Shown here: positions 42,976-51,616 of the stretch, one piece after another
How the letters are laid out: each line of letters starts with the position of its first letter
Numbering within the stretch: the stretch's first letter is position 1
NCBI RefSeq assembly: GCF_018130385.1
Contig: NZ_JAFCLU010000029.1
Span: forward strand, 17,859-81,858
Length of the DNA stretch: 64,000 nucleotides
Direction: 5' to 3'
DNA from: Bradyrhizobium sp. AUGA SZCCT0283
Lineage (GTDB): Bacteria > Pseudomonadota > Alphaproteobacteria > Rhizobiales > Xanthobacteraceae
The notes under the pieces: generated by a model
The model's input: only the letters and a program-made list of their open reading frames with translations
The model's database searches: none
Told to the model about the DNA's origin: nothing
Position numbers and translations under genes: made by a program

Positions 42976-43971
42976 ATGATTGAAATGCCGCCGCTGCAGT
43001 TCGCCCAGGTGAACGGTATTCGCATGGGCTATTACGAGGCGGGGCCCAAGTCCGACACGCCGCCGCTCATCCTGTGCCACGGCTGGCCGGAAATCGCGTT
43101 TTCCTGGCGTCACCAGATCAAGGCCTTGAGCGAGGCCGGCATCCGGGTAATCGCGCCGGATCAGCGCGGCTATGGCGCGACCGACCGGCCCGAGCCGGTC
43201 GAGGCCTACGACATGGAGCATCTGACCGGCGACCTCGTCGGACTGCTCGACCATCTCAAGATCGAAAAGGCGATCTTCGTCGGCCACGACTGGGGCGGTT
43301 TCGTCGTCTGGCAGATGCCGCTGCGTCATACCGATCGCGTCGCCGGCGTGATCGGCGTCAACACGCCGCATTACGACCGCCTGCCGGCCGATCCGATCGA
43401 GCTGTTCCGCAAGCGGTTCGGCGACAGCATGTATATCGTTCAGTTTCAGGATCCCGCCGGCGAGCCCGACAAGATCTTCGGCAGCCGCGTCGAGCAGACG
43501 TTTGACGCCTTCATGCGCAAGCCGCCGCCGCGCAAGGATGACGCCTCGGCCGCGTCGTCTGTTGCGGGTGTCGGCGCATCGGCCAAGACCAATCTGGCCT
43601 TTCCGCAGATGATCGCCGCCTACGACGCGAAATTCGATCCGCGCACGCCGATCCTGTCGCCGGAAGAAAAGAAGGTGTTCGTCGATACTTTCACCAGGAC
43701 CGGCTTCACCGGTGGCATCAACTGGTACCGCAACTTTTCACGCAACTGGCAGCGCTCGGAAGGCCTCGACCATACGGTGCGCGTGCCGTCGCTGATGATC
43801 ATGGCCGAGAACGACGCGGTGCTGCCGCCATCGGCCGCCGACGGCATGGAGAAGATCATCCCCGATCTGGAAAAATATCTCGTGCGCGACAGCGGGCATT
43901 GGACGCAGCAGGAAAAGCCGGACGAGGTCAGCGCCAAACTGATCGAATGGCGTAAGAAGCGGTTTGGATAG
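42976..43971 (+). CDS. Epoxide hydrolase-like alpha/beta hydrolase
   Basis: A 331-residue enzyme with the oxyanion motif HGWPE, nucleophile D105 (VGHDWGG), DQRGYG at residues 62-67 and the catalytic H308 (DSGHWTQQE). The aspartate nucleophile and HGxP motif fit soluble epoxide hydrolases, or haloalkane-dehalogenase-like relatives. It starts at ATG 42976; a GTG one codon earlier is also open. Downstream of the WS/DGAT gene and upstream of a CYP102 gene, it might open epoxides produced from unsaturated fatty acids (inference). Confidence 0.85.
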   Translation: MIEMPPLQFAQVNGIRMGYYEAGPKSDTPPLILCHGWPEIAFSWRHQIKALSEAGIRVIAPDQRGYGATDRPEPVEAYDMEHLTGDLVGLLDHLKIEKAIFVGHDWGGFVVWQMPLRHTDRVAGVIGVNTPHYDRLPADPIELFRKRFGDSMYIVQFQDPAGEPDKIFGSRVEQTFDAFMRKPPPRKDDASAASSVAGVGASAKTNLAFPQMIAAYDAKFDPRTPILSPEEKKVFVDTFTRTGFTGGINWYRNFSRNWQRSEGLDHTVRVPSLMIMAENDAVLPPSAADGMEKIIPDLEKYLVRDSGHWTQQEKPDEVSAKLIEWRKKRFG

Positions 43972-43987
43972 GGCATACAGGGCAAGG

Positions 43988-44105
43988 CGTCATTGCGAGG
44001 AGCGCAGCGACGAAGCAATCCATTCTTTCATTCCGCTGAGCGATGGATTGCTTCGCGGAGTTTATCATCGGGCGCATTCGCGCGACCCGTTGGCTCGCAA
44101 TGACG
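43988..44105. repeat. Palindromic intergenic repeat, family A copy 3, with an inserted module
   Basis: The left half reads CGTCATTGCGAGGAGCGCAG and GACGAAGCAATCCAT; the right half has ATGGATTGCTTCG and ends CTCGCAATGACG. A 24-base segment starting CATCGGGCGCATTCGCGCGA (44066-44089) interrupts the right arm and recurs in the loop of the 47377 repeat. Confidence 0.88.
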
Positions 44106-44133
44106 GTTGAGGCAGGCAGGAGATACTTCGAAA

Positions 44134-47100
44134 ATGGCGGCCAGCAACAAACTAAATCCGATACCGCATCCGCCGAAAAAGCCGGTCGTCGGCAACATGC
44201 TGTCGCTGGATCCGAACGCGCCGGTGCAGCATCTGGTGCGACTGACCAAGGAGCTGGGGCCGATCTTCTGGCTCGACATGATGGGCGCGCCGCTCGTCAT
44301 CGTCTCCGGTCACGATCTGATCGACGAGCTCTCCGACGAGAAGCGTTTCGATAAGGCGGTGCGCGGTTCGCTGCGCCGTGTCCGCGCCGTCGGCGGCGAC
44401 GGGCTGTTCACCGCCGATACCAATGAGCCGAACTGGAGCAAGGCGCACAACATTTTGCTGCAGCCGTTCGGCAACCGCGCAATGCAGTCCTATCACCCGA
44501 GCATGGTAGATATCGCCGAACAGCTCGTGAAAAAGTGGGAACGGCTCAACGGCGACGAGGAAATCGACGTCGTCCACGACATGACCGCGCTGACGCTCGA
44601 CACCATCGGGCTGTGCGGCTTCGACTACCGCTTCAATTCGTTCTACCGCCGCGACTACCATCCGTTCGTGGAATCGCTGGTGCGCTCGCTCGAGACCATC
44701 ATGATGACGCGGGGCATTCCGCTGGAAGGCCTGTGGCTGCAGAAGCGGCGCAAGACACTCGCCGAGGACGTCATCTTCATGAACAAGATGGTCGACGAGA
44801 TCATCGCCGAGCGTCGCGCCAACGCCGAGGCCGCCGAAGGCAAGAAGGACATGCTCGGCGCCATGATGACCGGCGTCGACCGTGCCACCGGCGAGCAGCT
44901 CGACGACGTCAACATCCGCTACCAGATCAACACATTCCTGATCGCGGGCCACGAGACCACCAGTGGGCTTCTGTCGTGCACGATCTATGCGCTGCTCAAG
45001 CATCCCGAAGTGCTCAGGAAAGCCTATGAGGAAGTCGACCGGGTGCTCGGCCCCGATGTCAATGCGAAGCCGACCTATCAGCAGGTAACGCAGCTCACCT
45101 ACATCACCCAGATATTGAAGGAGGCGCTGCGGCTGTGGCCGCCGGCGCCGGCGTACGGCATCGCGCCGCTCAACGACGAGACCATCGGCGGCAAGTACAA
45201 GCTCAAGAAGAACACCTTCGTCACGGTGCTGGTGATGGCGCTGCACCGCGACCCCAGCGTCTGGGGCCCGAACCCGGACGTGTTCGATCCAGAAAATTTC
45301 AGCCGCGAGGCCGAGGCCAAGCGCCCGGTCAACGCCTGGAAACCGTTCGGCAACGGACAGCGCGCCTGCATCGGCCGCGGCTTTGCAATGCACGAGGCGG
45401 CGCTCGCGATCGGCATGATCCTGCAGCGCTTCAAGCTGATCGACACCCACCGCTACCAGATGCACCTGAAGGAAACGCTGACGATCAAGCCCGACGGCTT
45501 CAAGATCAAGGTGCGGCCGCGCGCCGACAAGGATCGCAGCGCGTTCGCCGGCCGTGCGGCCGTGGCTGTAGCCGCCTCGAACGCGGCGGCGCCGCAGGCG
45601 CGGACCCGTCCGGGACACAACACGCCGCTATTGGTGCTCTATGGTTCCAACCTCGGCACGGCGGAAGAGCTGGCGACGCGGGTGGCAGACCTTGCCGAGG
45701 TCAACGGCTTTGCAACCAAGCTCGGCGCGCTCGACGATTATGTCGGCAAGCTGCCGGAGGAGGGTGGGCTGCTGATCTTCTGCGCTTCCTACAATGGCGC
45801 GGCTCCGGACAACGCCACGCAGTTCGTCAAATGGCTGGACGGCGGCCTGCCGAAGGATGCGTTCGCCGAGGTGCGCTATGCCGTGTTCGGTTGCGGCAAC
45901 AGCGATTGGGCGGCGACCTATCAATCCGTGCCGCGCATGATCGACGAGCAGTTGTCGGCGCATGGCGCGCGCAGTCTCTATGCCCGCGGCGAGGGCGATG
46001 CCCGCAGCGATCTCGACGGCCAGTTCGAAAAATGGTTCGCGACGGCTGCGCCCGCGGCGATGAAGGAGCTGGGCGTCGATTCCAGCTTCGCTCGCAGCGC
46101 CGACGACGCGCCGCTCTATTCGATCGAGCCGGTGGCGCCCTCAGCCGTTCACACCATCGTCGCGCAGGGCGGGGTCGCGCCGATGAAGGTGCTGGATAAT
46201 TCCGAGCTGCAGAACAAGAGCGGCGCCCATCCCTCCGACCGGTCGACGCGGCATATCGAGGTGCAATTGCCGCCGGGTATCACCTACCGCGTCGGCGATC
46301 ATCTCAGCGTCGTCCCGCGCAACGATCCGGCGCTGGTCGATTCCGTCGCGCGCCGCTTCGGCTTTTTGCCGGCCGACCAGATCCGGCTCCACGTCGCCGA
46401 AGGCCGCCGCGCGCAATTGCCGGTCGACGATACCGTGTCGGTCGGGCGGTTATTGACCGAGTTCGTCGAGTTGCAGCAGATCGCGACCCGCAAACAGATC
46501 CAGATCATGACGGAGCACACGCGCTGTCCCGTCACCAGGCCGAAGCTGCTAGCCTATGTCGGCGACGACGAGGCTTCGACGGAGCGCTATCGCTCGGACG
46601 TCCTGACTAGGCGCAAGTCGGTGTTCGATCTGCTGGAAGAACATCCGGCCTGCGAACTGCCGTTCCACGCCTATCTCGAAATGCTGTCGCTGCTGGCGCC
46701 GCGCTATTACTCGATCTCGTCGTCGCCCTCGATCGACCCGGCGCGCTGCAGCGTCACCGTCGCCGTCGTGGAAGCGCCCGCCAGTTCGGGACGCGGCGTC
46801 TACAAGGGTGTGTGCTCGAACTATCTCTCCGGCCGCCGCGTCGGCGACAGCGTGTATGCCACCGTGCGCGAGACCAAGGCCGGCTTCCGTTTACCCGATG
46901 ATCCCTCCGTGCCCGTGATCATGATCGGCCCCGGCACGGGGCTGGCGCCCTTCCGCGGTTTCCTGCAGGAGCGCGCGCACCGCAAGGCGCAGGGCGCAAA
47001 ACTCGGCCCCGCGATGCTGTTCTTCGGCTGCCGGCATCCTGATCAGGATTTTCTCTACGCCGATGAATTGAAGGCCTTTGCCGCCGACGGCATTGCCGAA

Positions 47101-47370
47101 CTGCTCACCGCGTTCTCGCGCGCCGACGGGCCGAAGACCTATGTGCAGCATCAGGTGGCGGCGCAGAAGGACCATGTCTGGAGCCTGATCGAGCAGGGTG
47201 CGATCGTCTATGTCTGCGGCGACGGCGGCAAGATGGAGCCGGACGTCAAGGCCGCACTGGTCGCGATCTATCGCGAAAAGTCAGGCGCCGACGCCGAGGC
47301 CGGGCTGCGCTGGATCGACGATCTCGGCACGAAGAATCGTTACGTGCTCGACGTCTGGGCGGGCGGGTAG
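44134..47370 (+). CDS. Self-sufficient cytochrome P450-reductase fusion (CYP102/P450 BM3 type)
   Basis: A 1078-residue fusion that carries its own reductase and hydroxylates or epoxidises medium and long-chain fatty acids. The P450 domain (about 1-470) has I-helix AGHETTSG, ExxR in KEALRLWPP and heme loop FGNGQRACIG with C412. An Ala-rich linker (about 470-495) leads to an FMN flavodoxin domain (LYGSNLGTAEELA) and a FAD/NADPH domain (RYYSISSSP; GPGTGLAPFRGFLQ near residue 932). Length and order match P450 BM3; a related CYP102A6 is known from Bradyrhizobium. ATG 44134 has AGGAG ten bases upstream. No regulator of the BM3R1 type is adjacent. Confidence 0.95.
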   Translation: MAASNKLNPIPHPPKKPVVGNMLSLDPNAPVQHLVRLTKELGPIFWLDMMGAPLVIVSGHDLIDELSDEKRFDKAVRGSLRRVRAVGGDGLFTADTNEPNWSKAHNILLQPFGNRAMQSYHPSMVDIAEQLVKKWERLNGDEEIDVVHDMTALTLDTIGLCGFDYRFNSFYRRDYHPFVESLVRSLETIMMTRGIPLEGLWLQKRRKTLAEDVIFMNKMVDEIIAERRANAEAAEGKKDMLGAMMTGVDRATGEQLDDVNIRYQINTFLIAGHETTSGLLSCTIYALLKHPEVLRKAYEEVDRVLGPDVNAKPTYQQVTQLTYITQILKEALRLWPPAPAYGIAPLNDETIGGKYKLKKNTFVTVLVMALHRDPSVWGPNPDVFDPENFSREAEAKRPVNAWKPFGNGQRACIGRGFAMHEAALAIGMILQRFKLIDTHRYQMHLKETLTIKPDGFKIKVRPRADKDRSAFAGRAAVAVAASNAAAPQARTRPGHNTPLLVLYGSNLGTAEELATRVADLAEVNGFATKLGALDDYVGKLPEEGGLLIFCASYNGAAPDNATQFVKWLDGGLPKDAFAEVRYAVFGCGNSDWAATYQSVPRMIDEQLSAHGARSLYARGEGDARSDLDGQFEKWFATAAPAAMKELGVDSSFARSADDAPLYSIEPVAPSAVHTIVAQGGVAPMKVLDNSELQNKSGAHPSDRSTRHIEVQLPPGITYRVGDHLSVVPRNDPALVDSVARRFGFLPADQIRLHVAEGRRAQLPVDDTVSVGRLLTEFVELQQIATRKQIQIMTEHTRCPVTRPKLLAYVGDDEASTERYRSDVLTRRKSVFDLLEEHPACELPFHAYLEMLSLLAPRYYSISSSPSIDPARCSVTVAVVEAPASSGRGVYKGVCSNYLSGRRVGDSVYATVRETKAGFRLPDDPSVPVIMIGPGTGLAPFRGFLQERAHRKAQGAKLGPAMLFFGCRHPDQDFLYADELKAFAADGIAELLTAFSRADGPKTYVQHQVAAQKDHVWSLIEQGAIVYVCGDGGKMEPDVKAALVAIYREKSGADAEAGLRWIDDLGTKNRYVLDVWAGG

Positions 47371-47376
47371 ATTTTT

Positions 47377-47439
47377 CGTAGAGTGGGCAAAGCCATCGGG
47401 CGCGCATTCGCGCGACCCGGGGGCTTTGCCCACTCTACG
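47377..47439. repeat. Long hairpin with 18-bp perfect arms
   Basis: CGTAGAGTGGGCAAAGCC (47377-47394) faces GGCTTTGCCCACTCTACG (47422-47439). The loop holds CATCGGGCGCGCATTCGCGC and further bases, nearly the same module as in the 43988 repeat. It could also stop transcription after the CYP102 gene. Confidence 0.88.
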
Positions 47440-47474
47440 GTTCAGCGCCAGCCGATCATGCTACAAGCCATGAC

Positions 47475-48149
47475 ATGATTCCCTGGGAAAAGATCGACAC
47501 TGCCCGCATTCCGGGCACTGAGGATGAACTCCGCCTGATGCGCCGCGGCAAGGAGTTCTCCATCATGCTCGGCACCAACGAGCTGATGAACAGCCGCCTC
47601 TCGGGGTCGGAAGCGGCATTGGCGACGCTTGCGGCGAAGAAAATCGAAAAGGTTGCAAAACCTCATTTGCTCGTCGGCGGCCTCGGCATGGGCTTTACAC
47701 TGCGTGCCGCGCTGGGTGCGCTCGGTAACAAAGCGCAAATCGTCGTGGTTGAACTCGTCCCAGCCGTCGTCGCCTGGGCACGCGGCCCGATGGCGGAAAT
47801 TTTTGGCGACAGCCTCGGCGATCCCCGGGTGAGTATCCGGGAAGCCGATGTCACCGAAATCATCCGCTCGCACCGTTCGAAATTCGATGCAATTTTGCTC
47901 GACGTCGATAACGGTCCGGAAGGGCTGACTCGCAAGGCCAATGATGCGCTCTACAGTTCAGCGGGACTGAAGGCGGCGCACACCGCGCTGCGGCCGGGCG
48001 GCGTTCTGGCCGTCTGGTCGTCCGGACCCAATCCGGCATTCGCAAAGCGCCTTCATGGCGCAGGCTTTGACGTCAACGAAGTCAACATCCGTGCCACCGG
48101 CAGAGGCGGCGGCGCGCGCCATATCATCTGGATTGCGACAAAGAATTGA
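47475..48149 (+). CDS. Spermidine-synthase-like (SpeE-type) methyltransferase-fold protein
   Basis: A 224-residue protein with Rossmann motif LLVGGLGMGFTLRAAL, an acidic strand-2 end (VVVELVPAVVAWAR), DVTEII and DAILLDVDNGPEGL. This is the spermidine synthase-like class found next to diverse genes. At 224 residues it is shorter than true spermidine synthases (about 280) and lacks their N-terminal beta-domain, so aminopropyl transfer is doubtful. It probably binds S-adenosylmethionine or a relative; the substrate is unknown. Confidence 0.75.
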   Translation: MIPWEKIDTARIPGTEDELRLMRRGKEFSIMLGTNELMNSRLSGSEAALATLAAKKIEKVAKPHLLVGGLGMGFTLRAALGALGNKAQIVVVELVPAVVAWARGPMAEIFGDSLGDPRVSIREADVTEIIRSHRSKFDAILLDVDNGPEGLTRKANDALYSSAGLKAAHTALRPGGVLAVWSSGPNPAFAKRLHGAGFDVNEVNIRATGRGGGARHIIWIATKN

Positions 48150-48165
48150 GTCTCGCAACTTCTCA

Positions 48166-48189
48166 GTGGGCAAAGCGAAGCGTGCCCAC
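48166..48189. terminator. Hairpin between convergent genes
   Basis: GTGGGCA, ten-base loop, TGCCCAC, related to the core of the 47377 repeat (AGTGGGCAAAGC). There is no clear T tract, so termination is only suggested. Confidence 0.4.
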
Positions 48190-48220
48190 CATCCAAGTTC
48201 GCGCCTGATTTAATCGCTTG

Positions 48221-49135
48221 TTACGCTGCCTTCGCCGCCGCGCGATGCGCGTGCTCGTCGATCGCGCCGATGATCTGCGGCCACATCGGGATCGGCAGCG
48301 CGTGACCCATGCCTTCGATCATCAGCAGCTTTGCGCCGGGAATAGATGCCGCGGTGTCCTTGCCGCCTTCGGGGCGCACCAGTGGATCGACCGTGCCGTG
48401 AATGACGAGCGTCGGGATCTTCAGGTGATGCAGCCGTTCCTTGCGGCTGCCGGACGCCAGCACCGCCCGCAACTGCCGCCCGACGCCGTTTGGATTGAGG
48501 CCCCGCTCGAAGGTGCGGGCGGCGCGTGAGGGATCGAGCGCCTCGTCTTCCGGGAACGAGCCGACGCGCAACACCTTCCAGGTTTTGGCAAACCGCGCGA
48601 AATACTCTTCCTTGGTGGTGGGCGGCGGCGCCATCAGCACGGCGGCGGCCTCGCGTGTCGGCGGCGGCACTTTGGGGTTGCCCGTGGTCGACATGATCGA
48701 GGTCAGCGAGCGCACCCGCTGCGGGAACGACAGCGCGACTTCCTGGGCGATCATGCCGCCCATCGATGCGCCGACCAGATGCGCCGACTTGATGCCGAGC
48801 ACGTCCATCAGGCCGACCGTGTCCTTGGCCATGTCGATCAGTTTGTAGGTTGCAGCGACCGGGATCTTCAGGAGCCGCAGCTTGAGCAGCTCGAACGGGG
48901 TCAGGCGCTTGCCGCCGGAAAGATGCGAGGATTTGCCGATGTCGCGGTTGTCGAAGCGGATGACGCGAAAGCCGCGCGCAGCGAGCTGGCGGCAGAAATC
49001 GTCGTCCCAATGGATCATCTGGGCGCCGAGCCCCATGATCAGCAACAGCGGTTCCGCGGCCGGATCCCCGAAAATTTCGTAGCAGATGTCGATGCCGTTG
49101 GCGCGAGCGATCTGTGGCGGCTGATGGGCGAGCAT
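48221..49135 (-). CDS. Alpha/beta hydrolase (esterase/aromatic-ester-hydrolase-like)
   Basis: A 304-residue enzyme with nucleophile Ser in VGASMGGMIAQ, the acidic residue likely in HGTVDPLV and His in GMGHALP. The FDNRDIGKSSH and DDDFCRQLA blocks are those of carboxylesterases and aclacinomycin-methylesterase-like hydrolases. It is on the - strand against its neighbours and starts at 49135. The substrate is unknown. Confidence 0.82.
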   Translation of the reverse strand: MLAHQPPQIARANGIDICYEIFGDPAAEPLLLIMGLGAQMIHWDDDFCRQLAARGFRVIRFDNRDIGKSSHLSGGKRLTPFELLKLRLLKIPVAATYKLIDMAKDTVGLMDVLGIKSAHLVGASMGGMIAQEVALSFPQRVRSLTSIMSTTGNPKVPPPTREAAAVLMAPPPTTKEEYFARFAKTWKVLRVGSFPEDEALDPSRAARTFERGLNPNGVGRQLRAVLASGSRKERLHHLKIPTLVIHGTVDPLVRPEGGKDTAASIPGAKLLMIEGMGHALPIPMWPQIIGAIDEHAHRAAAKAA

Positions 49136-49302
49136 CGCGTTTGTCTTCCCTTAGGTGTGACCTGAGCTTTGAGTAACTATGGCATGGTTTCCCGCACCGC
49201 AGAAGGCTTGCGGTGGTTGACCGGCCCGGCGCAACGGTGTGGTATGGGGGCAATAGAAGCGAAGCGTGGCAAGCGCTCGTAACCTTTCGGGAGAGGGCGC
49301 CT

Positions 49303-49683
49303 ATGGCCGACAAAGGCAACGATCCTGCCGTGATCTGGCAGACCATGCTTGGGGAGATGGAAAAGGGGTTCAACTCCTTCGCCAACCAGGCGATGGCGTC
49401 GCCTGAATTTTCCAAGGTGATGAATCAGGTCGGCGGCGTTTCTGCAGGCGCGCAAAAGCAGCTCGGCGAGCTGATGGAGAAATACCTGCTGGCAATGAAC
49501 CTGCCGAGCCGGGCGCAGATGGTCGGCATGGCCGAGCGGCTGCAGTCGATCGAAGGCCAGCTCAACGAGATCAAGGCGATGCTGCATCAGGTGCATCATA
49601 ACTCGCTGTCACCGGAGAGCAGCCTTGGCACACCGCGGCCGCCGCGCACCAAACGTCCGCCAACGGAGGGAGAGCAGAAATGA
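49303..49683 (+). CDS. Short PhaE-like / phasin-like protein next to class III PHA synthase
   Basis: A 126-residue helical protein, ATG 49303 with GGGAGAG nearby. The middle (MEKYLLAMNLPSRAQMVGMA) and the following heptad-like helix (ERLQSIEGQLNEIKAMLHQV) resemble the C-terminal part of PhaE, the partner subunit of class III PHA synthases. Classical PhaE is about 360 residues, so this is a very reduced form. Its stop overlaps the PhaC start by four bases (ATGA), which strongly supports a working pair. The identity as PhaE rests on context and partial resemblance. Confidence 0.6.
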   Translation: MADKGNDPAVIWQTMLGEMEKGFNSFANQAMASPEFSKVMNQVGGVSAGAQKQLGELMEKYLLAMNLPSRAQMVGMAERLQSIEGQLNEIKAMLHQVHHNSLSPESSLGTPRPPRTKRPPTEGEQK

Positions 49684-50762
49684 ACGCCCCCGCGGGCCTC
49701 GATCTGGCTGACATCCCGGAACGGATCCAGTCCGAGGTGCAGCGCGCGATCCAGCGCAGCATCAAGGGCGTCGAATATATCGCTTCATCCGGCCCTTCGC
49801 TCGGCTCGACGCCGAAGGACATTCTGGCCGTCCGCGGCACCATGAACCTCTATCACTACCGGCCGATCGCGGATGAAATCTACCGCGTTCCGATCCTGAT
49901 CGTGATGGCGACCACCAACCGCGGCTACATCCTCGACATGGTACCTGGCCAGAGCTTTATCGAGTTTCTCTTGAAGCGCGGCTATGACGTCTACATGCTG
50001 GATTGGACCGCGCCGAAGCCGGAAGAAAAATCCTTGCGGATGGAGGACTACGTCCTCGACTTCATCCCGGACTGCGTCCGCCGCGTGCAGCAGGATTCCG
50101 GCGAGCACGACGTCACCGTGATCGGCTATTGCTTCGGCGGCGTGCTGTCGCTGTTGTACGGCTCGATCTTCAACGACGGGCCGATGAAGAACCTGATCTG
50201 CTTCACCACACCGATCGATTTCCGCGAGATGAAGCTGTTTTCGAATTTCTCCGACCGGCGCTATTTCGATGTCGATCGCCTCGTCGACAGCGTCGGCAAT
50301 GTGCCACCCGAAATGATTCTGTCGTCATTCGAAATGCTGCGGCCGGCCTCGCGCACCGTCAGCCAGGTGCAATTGTGGGAGAACATCTGGAACGACGAAT
50401 ACGTCAAAGCCTACCGAATGATGGATCGCTGGGGCACGGACACCTTGCCGCTGGCCGGCGAGTACTTTCGCACCATTACCAAGGACCTGATGTGGGACAA
50501 CAAGCTGTTCAACGACACCATGACCGTCGGTGGGCGCGCGGCTGATATTTCCAGGATCAAGGTGCCGATCCTGCATGCGGTCGCCGAGCACGATCACATC
50601 GTACCCTATGACGCCGCCAAGCATCTGATTACCAAGGTCGGCTCGACTGACAAGGAAGAGGTGATGCTGAAGGGCGGCCATGTCAGCCTCGTCGCCGGCG
50701 CCAACGCGATCAAGCGGCTGTGGCCGAAACTGGACTCCTGGCTAGGTAAGAGATCAACATGA
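49680..50762 (+). CDS. phaC: Class III polyhydroxyalkanoate synthase PhaC
   Basis: A 360-residue synthase, the class III length. The lipase-like box carries a cysteine nucleophile, C151 (GYCFGG), with D305 (AEHDHIVP) and H334 (GGHVSLVAG) completing the triad. It polymerises 3-hydroxyacyl-CoA (short chain expected) into PHA granules in the cytoplasm. The preceding short PhaE-like gene and the downstream GNAT gene each overlap by four bases, so all three are co-translated. A phasin gene lies about 850 bases further on. Confidence 0.93.
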   Translation: MNAPAGLDLADIPERIQSEVQRAIQRSIKGVEYIASSGPSLGSTPKDILAVRGTMNLYHYRPIADEIYRVPILIVMATTNRGYILDMVPGQSFIEFLLKRGYDVYMLDWTAPKPEEKSLRMEDYVLDFIPDCVRRVQQDSGEHDVTVIGYCFGGVLSLLYGSIFNDGPMKNLICFTTPIDFREMKLFSNFSDRRYFDVDRLVDSVGNVPPEMILSSFEMLRPASRTVSQVQLWENIWNDEYVKAYRMMDRWGTDTLPLAGEYFRTITKDLMWDNKLFNDTMTVGGRAADISRIKVPILHAVAEHDHIVPYDAAKHLITKVGSTDKEEVMLKGGHVSLVAGANAIKRLWPKLDSWLGKRST

Positions 50763-51352
50763 GCGAAACACGTTCCTATCCGCGCCACGTCAAGACCGAT
50801 GCCGGCGATATTGAGTTCCGCCTGATGGCGCGCAGCGACGAGGCCGCGGTGCTGGCGTTTGCGCAAAAGCTTCCGACCCATGATTTGCTGTTCCTGCCGC
50901 GCAATATCAGCCAGCCCAAGGTGCTGTCGGCCTGGATCAACGAGATCGAGCGCGGCGCCATCGTCAGCCTGCTGGCGGTGAAGGGCGGCATCGTGGTCGG
51001 CAGCGGCACGCTGGTGCGCGACCCGCATTCCTGGTCGCCCCATGTCGGCGAGATCCGGATGGTGGTGTCGCTGGATGTCCGCGGGCAGGGGGTCGGCCGG
51101 GCGCTGTCGCAGGAGACGTTTGCGCTGGCCCTGGGCGCCGGCCTGGAAAAGCTGTCGGTGCAGATGACGGTCGACCAGCAGGCGGCGATCGCGCTGTTCG
51201 AGAGTCTCGGCTTCAAGGCGGAGGCCCTGCTGCGGGATCACGTCCGGGACGTCGACGGCAAGAAGCATGACATCGTCGTGCTCGGACATAATGTGGCGCA
51301 GGTGCGCGCCCAGATGGAAGCTTATGGGCTGCCGGGGGCGGTCCAGCACTGA
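50759..51352 (+). CDS. GNAT family N-acetyltransferase
   Basis: A 197-residue acetyltransferase with the acetyl-CoA motif VRGQGVGRAL preceded by beta-strand EIRMVVSLDV, and a later VDQQAAIALFESLGFKAE block. It overlaps PhaC by four bases. Because it is bound to the PHA operon it may modify a granule protein or a metabolite of that pathway, but no target is apparent. PHA-linked GNATs are seen in Bradyrhizobium, as far as I recall. Confidence 0.88.
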   Translation: MSETRSYPRHVKTDAGDIEFRLMARSDEAAVLAFAQKLPTHDLLFLPRNISQPKVLSAWINEIERGAIVSLLAVKGGIVVGSGTLVRDPHSWSPHVGEIRMVVSLDVRGQGVGRALSQETFALALGAGLEKLSVQMTVDQQAAIALFESLGFKAEALLRDHVRDVDGKKHDIVVLGHNVAQVRAQMEAYGLPGAVQH

Positions 51353-51482
51353 CCGGCCGGACACCGCCCGGACACAAAACGCGCAAAACAACCCCATGCA
51401 AAGTAGAGCGTGGCGGCTTCGGCATTGGACTAAAGTGGAACTTTTGCCGGTTCTCTGGGTGAACTGCCCATTCATCACGCTG

Positions 51483-51523
51483 ATCACGAATTCGTGATAT
51501 CGCGGTGCAACATAGATATTGCG
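51483..51523. promoter_or_regulatory. Candidate operators upstream of the phasin gene
   Basis: ATCACGAATTCGTGAT (51483-51498) is a perfect 16-base palindrome. TGCAA-8-TTGCG (51506-51523) follows and resembles TGC/GCA-type sites recognised by the PHA-responsive repressor PhaR. Both lie about 95-135 bases before the phasin start. No phaR is in the window. Confidence 0.4.
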
Positions 51524-51616
51524 CCGCACCATTAACTATGGCACAACGCTCGTGCCCCGGGCCAATCCGGACGGGGTGAGCCCATAGCTCAAACCCTGAG
51601 GATGGAGAGAACCCCA

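Noticed and set aside
44152..45618. Open frame of 488 codons on the - strand within the CYP102 gene
   Set aside because: Antisense shadow of the P450 domain; no start signal or recognisable motif.
47475..48149. True spermidine synthase
   Set aside because: The Rossmann motif fits, but the protein is too short and lacks the N-terminal beta-domain, so only the broader SpeE-like class is assigned.
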